A stretch of 64,000 bases of DNA. It comes from Massilia sp. BJB1822. Lineage in GTDB: Bacteria; Pseudomonadota; Gammaproteobacteria; Burkholderiales; Burkholderiaceae_D. Shown here piece after piece: positions 1 to 8,553 of the stretch (position 1 is its first letter; the number at the start of each line of letters is the position of its first letter). A program made the position numbers and the translations under genes. The stretch is taken from assembly GCF_013369485.1 (NCBI RefSeq), contig NZ_JABWEB010000024.1:1-64000 (forward strand), read 5' to 3'. The notes under the pieces are model-generated. The model did not search any database, was not told the origin of the DNA, and worked only from the letters and a program-made list of their open reading frames with translations.

Positions 1-421
1 CACCGTACTCACCCCGCACCCGCTGGAAGCGGCCCGCCTGCTCGGCATCAGCGCCGCCGAGATCCAGCGCGACCGCATCGGCAACGCCCGCGCCCTGGCC
101 GCGCAGCTGCAAGCCTATGTCGTCTTAAAAGGTTCCGGCAGCGTGATCGCCGCCCCGGATGGGCGCATCGTCATCAACACCACCGGCAATCCCGCCCTCG
201 CCACCGCCGGCACCGGCGATATTCTGGCCGGCCTATGCGGCAGCCTGCTGGCCCAAGGCTGGCCGGCCTGGGAAGCCACGCTCGCCGCCGTCTGGCTGCA
301 CGGCATGGCCGCCGACGTCCTGGTCGCCGACGGCTGCGGCCCGATCGGCATTACAGCAAGCGAACTGCTGCCCGCCATCCGCGTCGCCCACAACCGCATG
401 GCCCACCACCACGGCCGCTAA
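1..421 (+). CDS. nnr: ADP-dependent NAD(P)H-hydrate dehydratase, C-terminal part (partial)
   Basis: The gene enters the window already open; the frame begins at base 2 and ends with TAA at 419-421, giving about 139 residues. This domain repairs damaged cofactors by ADP-dependent dehydration of S-NAD(P)HX. Visible family marks are the opening TPHPLEA, the VLKGSGSVIAA strand and the nucleotide-binding loop GNPALATAGTGDILAGL, followed by the closing helix IRVAHNRMA. Whether the missing upstream part carries the fused NAD(P)HX epimerase domain cannot be seen, so the symbol could be nnrD instead. It converges on the ABC ATPase gene with only 8 bases between the stop codons. Confidence 0.9.
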   Translation, partial: TVLTPHPLEAARLLGISAAEIQRDRIGNARALAAQLQAYVVLKGSGSVIAAPDGRIVINTTGNPALATAGTGDILAGLCGSLLAQGWPAWEATLAAVWLHGMAADVLVADGCGPIGITASELLPAIRVAHNRMAHHHGR

Positions 422-429
422 ACCAAAGA

Positions 430-1170
430 TCAGACGAGGCGGCCGGCGGCGATGGTGATGGTGCGTTTGCAGCGGGCGGCGATGGAGGGGTCGTGGGTGA
501 CCAGTATTAACGTTGAGCCGTGTTCGCGATTGAGCTCGAACATGAGCTGGATGACGGCTTCGCCTGTGGCGGCATCGAGGCTGCCGGTCGGTTCGTCGGC
601 CAGCAGCAGCGGCGGCTGGCTGACGAAGGCACGCGCCAGCGCCACGCGCTGCTGCTCGCCGCCGGACAGGTATTTGGGATAGTGCTTCAGGCGCGAGGAC
701 AGGCCGACCCGGCCCAGCATCTCTTCGGCGCGCCGTTTCGCATTGCTTTCGCCGGACAGCTCCAGCGGCAGCATCACGTTTTCCACCGCCGTCAGGTGCG
801 GCAGCAGCTGGAAGGATTGGAAAACGAAACCCAGCTTGGCCTTGCGCAGCGCGGCGCGGCCATCTTCATCAAGCGCGAAGATGTCGCTGCCGTCCAGCAG
901 CACCTTGCCTTCGCTGGGCGTATCCAGGCCGGCCAGAAGCCCCAGCAAGGTCGATTTGCCGGAACCCGAAGCACCGACGATGGCAAGCGTTTCCGCCTTT
1001 TGCACGGTAAAATCCACGCTGTGCAGGATGGTCAGCTCGCCACTGGCGTCGGCCACCCGCTTGCATAGGCCGGAAACGGCAATGGCCGCCGTCGCGGCGC
1101 GCACTTCGGCGGCCGGGATGGCCGGCGAATCTGGAATAAAACTGCTGGACGCTATTGGGAATTCAGGCAT
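430..1170 (-). CDS. ybbA: ABC transporter ATP-binding protein, YbbA/LolD type
   Basis: A 246-residue ATPase subunit. Walker A GASGSGKST is at about residues 66-74, the Q-loop FVFQSFQLLP near 116-124, the signature LSGGEQQRVALARA near 168, and Walker B LLLADEPT near 188-195, followed by the H-loop VTHD. The LolD/MacB-like family energises FtsX-type permeases; the E. coli relative ybbA is likewise divergent from tesA, which supports the symbol. No permease gene follows: the next gene downstream is the convergent dehydratase. The ATG used here overlaps the tesA ATG, and the first 25 or so residues are Pro/Ala/Ser-rich and not family-like; a GTG at 1104 (codon 23) is an alternative start. Confidence 0.88.
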   Translation of the reverse strand: MPEFPIASSSFIPDSPAIPAAEVRAATAAIAVSGLCKRVADASGELTILHSVDFTVQKAETLAIVGASGSGKSTLLGLLAGLDTPSEGKVLLDGSDIFALDEDGRAALRKAKLGFVFQSFQLLPHLTAVENVMLPLELSGESNAKRRAEEMLGRVGLSSRLKHYPKYLSGGEQQRVALARAFVSQPPLLLADEPTGSLDAATGEAVIQLMFELNREHGSTLILVTHDPSIAARCKRTITIAAGRLV

Positions 1171-1810
1171 GATCCTGTTTGAAAAGTTACGTCGTTGTCT
1201 GCTGCTGTCGCTGACCTCCCTGCTGCTGGGCGGCGCGGCGCACGCCTATTCTGCACCAAAAACGGTTCTAGTGCTCGGTGATAGTCTCTCGGCCGAATAC
1301 GGCCTGGCGCGCGGCACCGGTTGGGTGGCCCTGCTGGAGCAGCGCCTCAAGACGCAAAAGCTGGAAGCGACCCTGGTCAACGCCAGCGTCAGCGGCGAGA
1401 CTACCAGCGGCGGACGCACGCGCCTCCCCGCCCTGCTGAAAAAGCACAAGCCCGATGTGGTGGTGATCGAACTGGGCGCCAATGACGGCCTGCGCGGCCT
1501 GCCGGTGGCCGCGGCCGAAGCCAATCTGCGCGCCATGGTGGGCGATGCGCGCCAGGCCGGCGCCAAGGTGCTCATCGTCGGCAACCGCGTGCCGCCCAAT
1601 TACGGCCGCGATTACGCCGAAAAATTCTTCGCCATGTTCGGCACCATCAGCAAGGACACCAAGTCCGGCCTGGCGCCCTTCATGCTCGATGGCGTGGCCG
1701 ACAAGATCGAGCTGTTCCAGCCCGACCGCCTGCATCCGCTGGCCAGCGCCCACCCCATCATCCTCGGCAATATCTGGCCGCACCTGCTGCCCATCCTAAG
1801 GACCAAATGA
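1169..1810 (+). CDS. tesA: GDSL/SGNH esterase, TesA-like (arylesterase / acyl-CoA thioesterase I)
   Basis: A 213-residue SGNH hydrolase. Residues 1-26 form a Sec signal peptide ending GGAAHA, so the enzyme should be periplasmic. The four SGNH blocks are present: GDSL at 37-40 with the nucleophile Ser39, the glycine block VSGETTSGG, GAND at about 103-106, and DRLHP with Asp186 and His189. Family members hydrolyse acyl-CoA, lysophospholipid and aryl esters; the physiological substrate cannot be read from sequence. The ATG at 1169 is preferred because it begins the signal peptide. Its stop overlaps the mnmH start (ATGA), so the two genes are translationally coupled. Confidence 0.9.
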   Translation: MILFEKLRRCLLLSLTSLLLGGAAHAYSAPKTVLVLGDSLSAEYGLARGTGWVALLEQRLKTQKLEATLVNASVSGETTSGGRTRLPALLKKHKPDVVVIELGANDGLRGLPVAAAEANLRAMVGDARQAGAKVLIVGNRVPPNYGRDYAEKFFAMFGTISKDTKSGLAPFMLDGVADKIELFQPDRLHPLASAHPIILGNIWPHLLPILRTK

Positions 1811-2862
1811 AGTATCCCGAACTCCTGAGTTTCGAAGAGATCCTGCCGCGCCTGGGCGAGTTCGACACCATCATCGACGCGCGCAGCCCCGCCGAATACG
1901 CGCAAGACCATCTGCCGGATGCCATCAACTGCCCGGTGCTGGACGACGCGCAGCGCATCCGCATCGGCACCATGTACAAGCAGATCGGCGCCTTCGAAGC
2001 CAAGAAGCTGGGTGCCGCGCTGGTGGCCAAGAATATCGCCCGGCATCTGGAGACGCTCTGGCTGGACAAGCCGCGCGAATGGCGGCCGCTGGTCTACTGC
2101 TGGCGCGGCGGCAACCGCAGCGGCTCCATGGCCCACATCCTGGCCAAGATCGGCTGGCCGGTGGTGCAGCTGGACGGCGGCTACAAAGTCTTCCGCGCCC
2201 ACGTCAACAGCGCGCTGGAACAGGCGCCACAGCTGGACTTGCGCGTCGTCTGCGGCCCCACCGGCAGCGGCAAGACCCGCCTGCTCGACACGCTGGAATC
2301 GGTCGGCGCCCAGGTGCTCGACCTGGAACAGCTGGCCGCCCACCGCGGCTCGGTGCTGGGCAAGCTGCCCTGCCAGCCGCAGCCCACGCAGAAAGCCTTT
2401 GAAACCGGCATCTGGGACCGCCTGCGCCGCTTCGATCCAGCGCGCCCCGTCTTCGTGGAAGCCGAAAGCAAGAAGGTCGGCGACCTGCGCGTCCCCGGCT
2501 CGCTGATGGAGAAGATGCGCGCCTCGCCCTGCGTCGCCATCCAATTGCCGCGCCCCGAGCGCGTGCGCCTGCTGATCGAGGACTACCAGCACTTCGCCTG
2601 CAACGCCCCGGCCCTGAACCAGCAGCTCGAATACCTGGTCAGCCTGCACGGCAAGGAAAAGATCGCGCGCTGGCAGGAAATGGCCAGCGCCGGCGACATC
2701 GCCCCGCTGGTGGAAGAGCTATTGGCCGAACACTACGACCCCGCCTACCAGCGCTCCATCCAGCGCAACTTCAGCGCCTACCCCAAGGCCCAGGTACTGC
2801 ATCTGGATGGCATCACCCCCGCCCACTTCCTCCTCGCCGCCCGCCAGCTGCACAACAGCTGA
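1807..2862 (+). CDS. mnmH: tRNA 2-selenouridine synthase
   Basis: A 351-residue protein also known as SelU or YbbB. It replaces sulfur with selenium in the wobble 2-thiouridine of tRNAs for Lys, Glu and Gln, through a geranylated intermediate and using selenophosphate. The N-terminal rhodanese domain (about 1-130) carries the active-site loop CWRGGNRS with Cys98; the C-terminal half begins with the P-loop [11 protein letters not shown] at 150-160. Length matches the family. It starts four bases before the end of tesA. selD, which would supply selenophosphate, is not in the window. Confidence 0.93.
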   Translation: MKYPELLSFEEILPRLGEFDTIIDARSPAEYAQDHLPDAINCPVLDDAQRIRIGTMYKQIGAFEAKKLGAALVAKNIARHLETLWLDKPREWRPLVYCWRGGNRSGSMAHILAKIGWPVVQLDGGYKVFRAHVNSALEQAPQLDLRVVCGPTGSGKTRLLDTLESVGAQVLDLEQLAAHRGSVLGKLPCQPQPTQKAFETGIWDRLRRFDPARPVFVEAESKKVGDLRVPGSLMEKMRASPCVAIQLPRPERVRLLIEDYQHFACNAPALNQQLEYLVSLHGKEKIARWQEMASAGDIAPLVEELLAEHYDPAYQRSIQRNFSAYPKAQVLHLDGITPAHFLLAARQLHNS

Positions 2863-2876
2863 CACCCACGCCCTCC

Positions 2877-2894
2877 GTTTGCGCAAAATCAAAC
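2877..2894 (-). repeat. TTTGAT-type motif between convergent genes (copy 1)
   Basis: Read on the minus strand this is GTTTGATTTTGCGCAAAC. It lies between the mnmH stop and the shared terminator with ppiD. Near-identical motifs lie at 33433-33450 and 54129-54146, with a weaker one at 53944-53961, all between convergent genes. Function unknown. Confidence 0.5.
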
Positions 2895-2901
2895 AATGAA
2901 A

Positions 2902-2923
2902 AAAGCCGCCCGAGGGCGGCTTT
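2902..2923. terminator. Bidirectional rho-independent terminator between mnmH and ppiD
   Basis: A 9-bp stem (AAAGCCGCC / GGCGGCTTT) with loop CGAG, preceded by a run of A on the plus strand (a U run for ppiD transcripts) and followed by TTTGCTTTG for mnmH transcripts. It sits in the 78-base gap between the two convergent genes. Confidence 0.85.
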
Positions 2924-2940
2924 GCTTTGTGCGGCGGATC

Positions 2941-4848
2941 TTACTTGGCGGCGCTGCTGGTGTGCAGCACTTTGGCCTTGGCTTTGCGTTTCAGCGCTTC
3001 GATGAAGTCGAACATCTCTTGCTGCGATTGGGCTTGGCTGATGCGCTCGGCTTCCATCTTGCGGCGGGCGTCGTCCTGCTGGGTCGGCTGCTGCACTTTG
3101 TTGATGCGGTAGACGCCGTAGCCTTGGCCTGGCACTTCCACGCCAATATAGGCTGGCAGTTTGCTGGTGTCGGCTTTCATCAGGGCGGCGGCGGCTTGCG
3201 GCGGCACGCTGTTGTCGGCCTTGGCGCGCGAGATCAGACGGGCTTCGCTGAAGCCGGCCACGTCGTTCGATTTCTTGACGGCGGCCAGTTTCTCTTCGCC
3301 GGCTTTGCGCGCCAGCTTGGCGGCTTCTTCGATGGTCACGCGCTGACGGATCTGGGCGTCGACTTCAGCCAGCGGACGCTTGCTCGCGGCCTTGTGTTCG
3401 ACGATGCGGCCGGCGATCAGGGTGCTCGGCGCCACTTCCACCGCTTCCGTATTGCGCTTGTTCTTCAGGACTTCGTCGCCGAAGATGGCTTTCAGGAATT
3501 TGGCGTTGTTGAACGGCGCGGTGCCCAGCATCGGCGATGGCTCGCGCGACAGGTGTTCGGCAGTCTCGATCTTCAGGCCCAGCTTGTCGGCCACCGGTTT
3601 CAGGCTGTCCGATTGCTCGTACACGGTGTTGGTGAAGGTTTCGGCCATCTCGGAATACTGCTTGGCGGCTTTCTGCTTCTTCACTTCGGCCACGACTTCG
3701 GCTTTGGCTTCGTCCAGCGGCTTGACGCTGGCTGGCTTGAGCTGGGTCACGGTCAGCACGTGGAAACCGTATTCGGATTCGACCACATTGCTGATTTCAC
3801 CTTGCTTGAGCTGGAAGATGGCGTCTTCCACCGGTTTCACCAGCGAGCCTTTTTCGATCACGTTCAGGTCGCCGCCCACTTCGGCCGATACCGGGTCTTC
3901 CGATTTGGCTTTGGCGATCTTGGCGAAGTCGCCCGGATTCTTGCGCACGTCGGCCAGGATGGCTTCAGCCTTGGCCTTGGCGGCGCTCTTGTCGGCGGCG
4001 CTGGCGCCCTGCTTCACGGCCACCAGGATATGGCTGGCACGGCGGGTTTCCGGCGTGGTGAAGCGCTTTTCGTTCTGCTTGTAGAAGTTGGCGACTTCTT
4101 CGTCGGTGGCGGTCTCGGAGGCGGCCACCGCGGCGGCGTTGAAGACCACGTATTCGATCTTGGCCTGCTCCGGCACTTCGAAGAATTTGCTGTTCTTGTC
4201 GTAGAAGGCCTTCACCATTTCATCGGTGACTTTGACCTGGGACAGGTACTGGGCGGCCGGCAGCACCAACTCCTGCACTTCGCGCTCCTGGGCGCTGAAG
4301 TCGGACAGCAGCTTGGACACGGTGCGCGGCGCGAAGCCGGTCGCTTCGACCGATTCGGCCAGCTGGCCCATGGCCATGCGGCGGCGCTGGTCGGCTTCAT
4401 AACCCTGCTCCGACAGGCCTTGCGCGGTCAGCAGCTTGCGGTAGCGGTCGTAGTCGAACTTGCCGTCGTCGCCGGTCAGGCCGGGCGTGTCGAGGATGGT
4501 TTTCTGCAGCGTGGCGTCGGACACGCTCAGGTGGGCGCGCTTGACCTCGGCCGAGATGGCGCGTTCGGCGATCAGGTTTTCCAGCACATTGTTCTTGAAC
4601 TCGGGCGTGTCGAACAGCTTCTGGTCGAACTGCGGGCCCATACGCTGACGGAAGTTCTCCAGCTGGTTGCGCTGGGCAGCATCCCATTCCTGCTGGGTCA
4701 GTGCCTGACCATCGATCTTGGCCACGGTGTTGGCGTCGTCACCGAAACTCTGATAACCGCTGATGCCGACCAGGGCAAAGGACGGAATAATCAGGATCGC
4801 CAGTAAAATCTGCATCAAGCGTTGATGCGTGCGAATAAATTCAAACAT
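2941..4848 (-). CDS. ppiD: Peptidyl-prolyl cis-trans isomerase D (periplasmic folding chaperone)
   Basis: A 635-residue SurA/PpiD-type chaperone anchored in the inner membrane. A single transmembrane segment (about residues 14-33, LLAILIIPSFALVGISGYQS) follows a short cytoplasmic tail. A SurA_N-like chaperone region comes next, then one parvulin PPIase domain beginning TRRASHILVAV near residue 268 and running to about 365, and a helical C-terminal region. It helps fold outer-membrane proteins leaving the Sec translocon. Its place after HU and the tRNAs matches the hupB-ppiD order of E. coli. The HU/tRNA transcript appears to be ended by the hairpin at 5012-5043, so ppiD probably has its own promoter in 4849-5011. 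Confidence 0.95.
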   Translation of the reverse strand: MFEFIRTHQRLMQILLAILIIPSFALVGISGYQSFGDDANTVAKIDGQALTQQEWDAAQRNQLENFRQRMGPQFDQKLFDTPEFKNNVLENLIAERAISAEVKRAHLSVSDATLQKTILDTPGLTGDDGKFDYDRYRKLLTAQGLSEQGYEADQRRRMAMGQLAESVEATGFAPRTVSKLLSDFSAQEREVQELVLPAAQYLSQVKVTDEMVKAFYDKNSKFFEVPEQAKIEYVVFNAAAVAASETATDEEVANFYKQNEKRFTTPETRRASHILVAVKQGASAADKSAAKAKAEAILADVRKNPGDFAKIAKAKSEDPVSAEVGGDLNVIEKGSLVKPVEDAIFQLKQGEISNVVESEYGFHVLTVTQLKPASVKPLDEAKAEVVAEVKKQKAAKQYSEMAETFTNTVYEQSDSLKPVADKLGLKIETAEHLSREPSPMLGTAPFNNAKFLKAIFGDEVLKNKRNTEAVEVAPSTLIAGRIVEHKAASKRPLAEVDAQIRQRVTIEEAAKLARKAGEEKLAAVKKSNDVAGFSEARLISRAKADNSVPPQAAAALMKADTSKLPAYIGVEVPGQGYGVYRINKVQQPTQQDDARRKMEAERISQAQSQQEMFDFIEALKRKAKAKVLHTSSAAK

Positions 4849-5011
4849 TGCTCAGCCAATTCAGTTGAGGGATCACTACAAAAAAAAGGCGAACCCACGT
4901 TCGCCCCTCTGCTGCTCACGCGATTTTACAGTGCGCACCCCTCTATAGCAAGACGGCTTTTTGAATTATCGGCAATATTGCGTCAGCCGCGAAAAGGGAG
5001 CGCTGAAAAAG

Positions 5012-5043
5012 AAAAACCCCGCAGCTCTTGCAAGCTGCGGGGT
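5012..5043 (-). terminator. Rho-independent terminator after the tRNA-Asp genes
   Basis: An 11-bp stem (ACCCCGCAGCT at 5016-5026 with AGCTGCGGGGT at 5033-5043) and a 6-base loop. On the minus strand it is followed by TTTTTCTTTTTC. It ends the tRNA transcript before ppiD. Confidence 0.85.
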
Positions 5044-5052
5044 ATCTTGTTC

Positions 5053-5129
5053 TGGCGGAGCGGACGGGGCTCGAACCCGCGACCCCCGGCGTGACAGGCC
5101 GGTATTCTAACCAACTGAACTACCGCTCC
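5053..5129 (-). tRNA. tRNA-Asp (anticodon GTC), copy 2
   Basis: A 77-base tRNA with CCA encoded. The acceptor stem is GGAGCGG/CCGCTCC, the anticodon loop reads CTGTCAC with anticodon GTC, and the T-arm contains GGTTCGAGCCC. It is identical to the copy at 5158-5234, from which it is separated by 28 bases. Confidence 0.97.
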
Positions 5130-5157
5130 AGTTAGACGTTTTTCTGTGTGTATTTGC

Positions 5158-5234
5158 TGGCGGAGCGGACGGGGCTCGAACCCGCGACCCCCGGCGTGAC
5201 AGGCCGGTATTCTAACCAACTGAACTACCGCTCC
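5158..5234 (-). tRNA. tRNA-Asp (anticodon GTC), copy 1
   Basis: A 77-base tRNA identical to the downstream copy, with CCA encoded and anticodon GTC. It lies in the order tRNA-Val, tRNA-Asp, tRNA-Asp on the minus strand, probably one transcript. Confidence 0.97.
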
Positions 5235-5266
5235 TGCAAACACAACACGGTACTGCTTGATTTAAC

Positions 5267-5342
5267 TGGTGGGCGCTGAGAGGCTCGAACTCCCGACCTA
5301 ATCCTTGTAAGGGATCCGCTCTACCAACTGAGCTAAGCGCCC
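5267..5342 (-). tRNA. tRNA-Val (anticodon TAC)
   Basis: A 76-base tRNA with CCA encoded. The acceptor stem is GGGCGCT/AGCGCCC, the anticodon stem GATCC/GGATT closes the loop CTTACAA, giving anticodon TAC. It begins 40 bases after the HU stop codon on the same strand, so it may be read from the HU promoter. Confidence 0.95.
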
Positions 5343-5354
5343 GGTTAAACCGGC

Positions 5355-5375
5355 CGGTGAGTCGTCAACTCACCG
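5355..5375 (-). other. Hairpin between HU and tRNA-Val
   Basis: An 8-bp inverted repeat (CGGTGAGT / ACTCACCG) just after the HU stop. No U-run follows, so it may be an RNA-processing or mRNA-stabilising structure rather than a terminator. Confidence 0.45.
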
Positions 5376-5382
5376 AAGGCCA

Positions 5383-5655
5383 TTATTGTACAGCGTCTTT
5401 CAAAGCTTTACCAGCTTTAAATTTAGGAACTTTTGCTGCTTCAATTTTGATCTCTTCTTTCGTGCGCGGATTGCGGCCGGTGCGGGCAGCGCGCTCGCTC
5501 ACGGAGAAGGTGCCAAAGCCGACCAGGGTGACGCTGTCGTTCTTGGCCAGAGTAGTAGTAACACCATCGATCACCGCGTCCAGCGCGCGAGCAGCTGCCG
5601 CTTTCGAGATGTCAGCGGAAGTAGCGATATGGTCGATCAATTCAGTCTTGTTCAC
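5383..5655 (-). CDS. hupB: DNA-binding protein HU (beta type)
   Basis: A 90-residue nucleoid protein that bends DNA as a dimer. The protein opens [11 protein letters not shown] and contains the family signature [20 protein letters not shown] in the DNA-binding arm. Three in-frame starts exist: GTG 5670, ATG 5661 and GTG 5655. The last is chosen because it gives the canonical N-terminus and 90-residue length and has GGGG six bases upstream; the ATG would add two residues. It follows lon, as hupB does in E. coli, but has its own strong promoter at 5748-5777. Confidence 0.95.
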   Translation of the reverse strand: MNKTELIDHIATSADISKAAAARALDAVIDGVTTTLAKNDSVTLVGFGTFSVSERAARTGRNPRTKEEIKIEAAKVPKFKAGKALKDAVQ

Positions 5656-5747
5656 AAGCATCCCCGTCACAAAGGTTTATATCATTTATACCGTTTTCAT
5701 GCTTCTATATAAGGCATTTCAACGGGCAGAGAAAAATCTCAGGCCGT

Positions 5748-5777
5748 ATTAAACAAGCCACACTAACAGTATGTCAA
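5748..5777 (-). promoter_or_regulatory. Sigma-70 promoter of hupB
   Basis: On the minus strand, TTGACA (5777-5772) is followed after 18 bases by TTTAAT (5753-5748), about 92 bases upstream of the HU start codon. The -35 is a perfect consensus. An AT-rich block (TATAAATGATATAAA) nearer the gene could form a second start site. Confidence 0.65.
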
Positions 5778-5811
5778 GGGATTTCCCCTAGAAAAACAGG
5801 GGCAAAATGCA

Positions 5812-5838
5812 AAACAGGCGCCGCATGGGCGCCTGTTT
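5812..5838 (-). terminator. Rho-independent terminator of lon
   Basis: An 11-bp stem, AAACAGGCGCC (5812-5822) with GGCGCCTGTTT (5828-5838), just after the lon stop. The minus-strand 3' side ends in TTTTGC. Confidence 0.75.
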
Positions 5839-5860
5839 GTGTACAGCGAGCTAAGAGGTA

Positions 5861-8272
5861 TTAGTGTTTCACTACTTCGCTCTGGCCATCGGGTTTGGCC
5901 GCTGCCGCAGCCACCGCTTCCACGGCGGCCACTTCGGTGATCGGCTCGGGCTGACGCTCAAGCGCCACTTCCAGCACCTTGTCGATCCAGCGCACCGGCA
6001 CGATTTCCAGCTTGTTCTTCACATTGTCTGGAATCTCGGCCAGGTCTTTGACGTTCTGCTCCGGGATCATCACGGTCTTGATGCCGCCGCGATGCGCCGC
6101 CAGCAGCTTCTCTTTCAGACCGCCGATCGGCAGCACTTCGCCGCGCAGCGTGATCTCGCCCGTCATCGCCACGTCGGCGCGCACTGGAATGCCCGTGAAC
6201 ACGGACACCATGGCGGTCGTCATCGCGATGCCGGCCGAAGGACCGTCTTTCGGCGTGGCGCCTTCCGGCACGTGGATGTGGATATCGTTCTTCTCGAACA
6301 CCTCGGCCTTGATGCCCAGGCGCGCGGCGCGGCTGCGCACCACGGTGCGCGCAGCTTCGATCGATTCTTTCATCACGTCGCCCAGCGTGCCGGTGCGGAT
6401 CACGCCGCCCTTGCCCGGAATGGCCACCGATTCGATGGTCAGCAGATCGCCGCCCACCTCGGTCCAGGCCAGACCGACCACCTGGCCGACCTGATTTTCC
6501 TTCTCGGCCACGCCGAAGTCGTAGCGGCGCACGCCGAGGAATTTATCCAGGTTTTTCGGCGTGACGGCGACCTTCTTCTCGGTCTTTTTCAGCAGCAGCA
6601 GCTTGACCACCTTGCGGCAGATTTTCGACACTTCGCGTTCCAGCGAACGCACGCCGGCTTCGCGGGTGTAGTAGCGGATGATGTCGCGCAGGGCCGCTTC
6701 GCTGACGCTGATCTCGCCTTCCTTCAGACCGTTGTTCTTGATCTGTTTCGGCAGCAGATAGCGCTGGGCGATATTGGTCTTCTCGTCTTCCGTGTAGCCC
6801 GACAGGCGGATCACTTCCATCCGGTCCAGCAGCGCCGGCGGGATGTTGTAGGAATTCGAGGTGGCCACGAACATCACGTCCGACAGGTCGAAGTCGACTT
6901 CGATATAGTGGTCGGAGAAGGTGTGGTTCTGCTCAGGATCCAGCACCTCCAGCAGGGCCGACGAAGGGTCGCCTCGGAAATCCGCACCCATCTTGTCGAT
7001 CTCGTCGAGCAGGAAGAGCGGATTGCGCACGCCGACTTTCGACAGCGACTGCAGCACCTTGCCCGGCATCGAGCCGATATAGGTGCGGCGGTGGCCGCGG
7101 ATCTCGGCTTCGTCGCGCACGCCGCCGAGCGCCATGCGCACGAACTTGCGGTTGGTGGCGCGGGCGATCGACTGGCCGAGCGAGGTCTTGCCCACGCCAG
7201 GCGGACCGACGAAGCACAGGATCGGCGCTTTCAGCTTGTCCACGCGCTGCTGCACCGCGAGGTATTCCAAGATGCGTTCCTTGACCTTCTCCAGGCCATA
7301 GTGATCGCCTTCCAGCACCTTCTCGGCATTGGCCAGATCGTTGTTGACCTTGGATTTTTTCTTCCATGGCAGGCTGACCAGGGTGTCGATATAGTTGCGC
7401 ACCACGGTCGCTTCGGCCGACATCGGCGACATCAGCTTGAGTTTTTTCAGTTCGGCGTTGGCTTTGTCCAGCGCTTCTTTCGGCATCTTGGCCGATGCGA
7501 CTTTCTTTTCCAGCTCGTCGAGGTCGGCGCCCTCTTCGCCCTCGCCCAGCTCCTTCTGGATCGCTTTTACCTGTTCGTTCAGGTAGTACTCGCGCTGCGA
7601 TTTCTCCATCTGGCGCTTGACGCGGCCGCGGATGCGCTTCTCGACCTGCAGGATATCGAGTTCGCCTTCCAGCTGGCCGAGCAGATGCTCCAGGCGCTTG
7701 GCGACGTTGAAGATTTCCAGGATGACCTGCTTCTGCTCCAGCTTGAGCGGCAGATGCGCGGCCACGGTGTCGGCCAGGCGGCCGGCGTCGTCGATGCCGG
7801 ACAAGGAGGCCAGGATTTCCGGCGGAATCTTCTTGTTCAGCTTCACGTACTGGTCGAACTGCTGCACGATGGCGCGGCGCATGGCCTCGATTTCCGAATC
7901 GTCGCCGATTTCGGATTCCAGCGGCGTCAGATCGGCCACGAAATGGGATGGGGTGTCGCTGATGCGGCGGATGCGGGCGCGCTGGGCGCCTTCGACCAGC
8001 ACCTTCACGGTGCCGTCCGGCAGCTTCAGCATCTGCAGGATATTGGCGACGCAACCGATTTCATAAATATCGGTGGCGGAAGGCTCGTCCTTGGCGGCGG
8101 CTTTCTGCGCGGCAAGCATGATGCTCTTGCCTTGTTCCATAGCCGCTTCCAGCGCCTTGATCGATTTTGGGCGCCCGACGAACAGCGGTATCACCATATG
8201 CGGGAAAACAACGACATCCCGTAAAGGCAACAACGGCAGCTGAGTTTGCTCAGTGAGTTTGGAAGTTGTCAT
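5861..8272 (-). CDS. lon: ATP-dependent Lon protease
   Basis: An 803-residue LonA-type AAA+ serine protease. It has the N-terminal substrate-binding domain (1-200), a coiled-coil linker, Walker [10 protein letters not shown] at 356-364, Walker B LFLLDEID near 419, and the protease domain with the catalytic dyad Ser679 (PKDGPSAG) and Lys722 (GGLKEKLL), the same residue numbers as in E. coli Lon. The C-terminus carries a tail of about 20 residues rich in Ala, Val and Glu. The start is supported by AAGG eight bases upstream. It degrades misfolded and short-lived regulatory proteins. It follows clpX after 281 bases that include a hairpin. Confidence 0.97.
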   Translation of the reverse strand: MTTSKLTEQTQLPLLPLRDVVVFPHMVIPLFVGRPKSIKALEAAMEQGKSIMLAAQKAAAKDEPSATDIYEIGCVANILQMLKLPDGTVKVLVEGAQRARIRRISDTPSHFVADLTPLESEIGDDSEIEAMRRAIVQQFDQYVKLNKKIPPEILASLSGIDDAGRLADTVAAHLPLKLEQKQVILEIFNVAKRLEHLLGQLEGELDILQVEKRIRGRVKRQMEKSQREYYLNEQVKAIQKELGEGEEGADLDELEKKVASAKMPKEALDKANAELKKLKLMSPMSAEATVVRNYIDTLVSLPWKKKSKVNNDLANAEKVLEGDHYGLEKVKERILEYLAVQQRVDKLKAPILCFVGPPGVGKTSLGQSIARATNRKFVRMALGGVRDEAEIRGHRRTYIGSMPGKVLQSLSKVGVRNPLFLLDEIDKMGADFRGDPSSALLEVLDPEQNHTFSDHYIEVDFDLSDVMFVATSNSYNIPPALLDRMEVIRLSGYTEDEKTNIAQRYLLPKQIKNNGLKEGEISVSEAALRDIIRYYTREAGVRSLEREVSKICRKVVKLLLLKKTEKKVAVTPKNLDKFLGVRRYDFGVAEKENQVGQVVGLAWTEVGGDLLTIESVAIPGKGGVIRTGTLGDVMKESIEAARTVVRSRAARLGIKAEVFEKNDIHIHVPEGATPKDGPSAGIAMTTAMVSVFTGIPVRADVAMTGEITLRGEVLPIGGLKEKLLAAHRGGIKTVMIPEQNVKDLAEIPDNVKNKLEIVPVRWIDKVLEVALERQPEPITEVAAVEAVAAAAAKPDGQSEVVKH

Positions 8273-8417
8273 GGCGTACCTTATGTAAAAGCATGTTTAT
8301 GATGTAGGCACTCGCAGCCGAATCACAAGTCCTGCGGCCAAAATAATTCCTGAGAATATCTTGCGTTGCCTGGAATATAGGCCGCTCTGCTCTAAAAATA
8401 TGCAGGTTCAAATAAGA

Positions 8418-8452
8418 AAAGCCACCGCGCGACTGGCGCCGCTGGTGGCTTT
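8418..8452 (-). terminator. Hairpin terminator after clpX
   Basis: A 9-bp stem AAAGCCACC / GGTGGCTTT with a 17-base loop in the clpX-lon gap. On the minus strand the stem is followed by TTTCTTATTTG. The remainder of the 281-base gap (8273-8553) probably holds the lon promoter; I see no convincing heat-shock consensus there. Confidence 0.65.
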
Positions 8453-8553
8453 CCGAATGAAGCCCGATGCTTTTATTGAGATCGATTGTACCGCCTTGCC
8501 CTATGGATGCAAATGCCTTTTTATCCGCGTGTGCAAGGCTGCTCAAGCTTTAA

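Noticed and set aside
4983-5243. An 86-codon frame with a repeated segment (AVVQLVRIPACHAGGRGFEP) across the tRNA-Asp genes
   Set aside because: It is simply the translation of the two identical tRNA-Asp genes.
5864-8224. A 786-codon plus-strand open frame opposite lon
   Set aside because: Shadow of the lon coding sequence; no recognisable domains.
8250-8546. A 98-codon minus-strand frame in the clpX-lon gap
   Set aside because: It overlaps the lon start and the clpX terminator hairpin and matches nothing I know.
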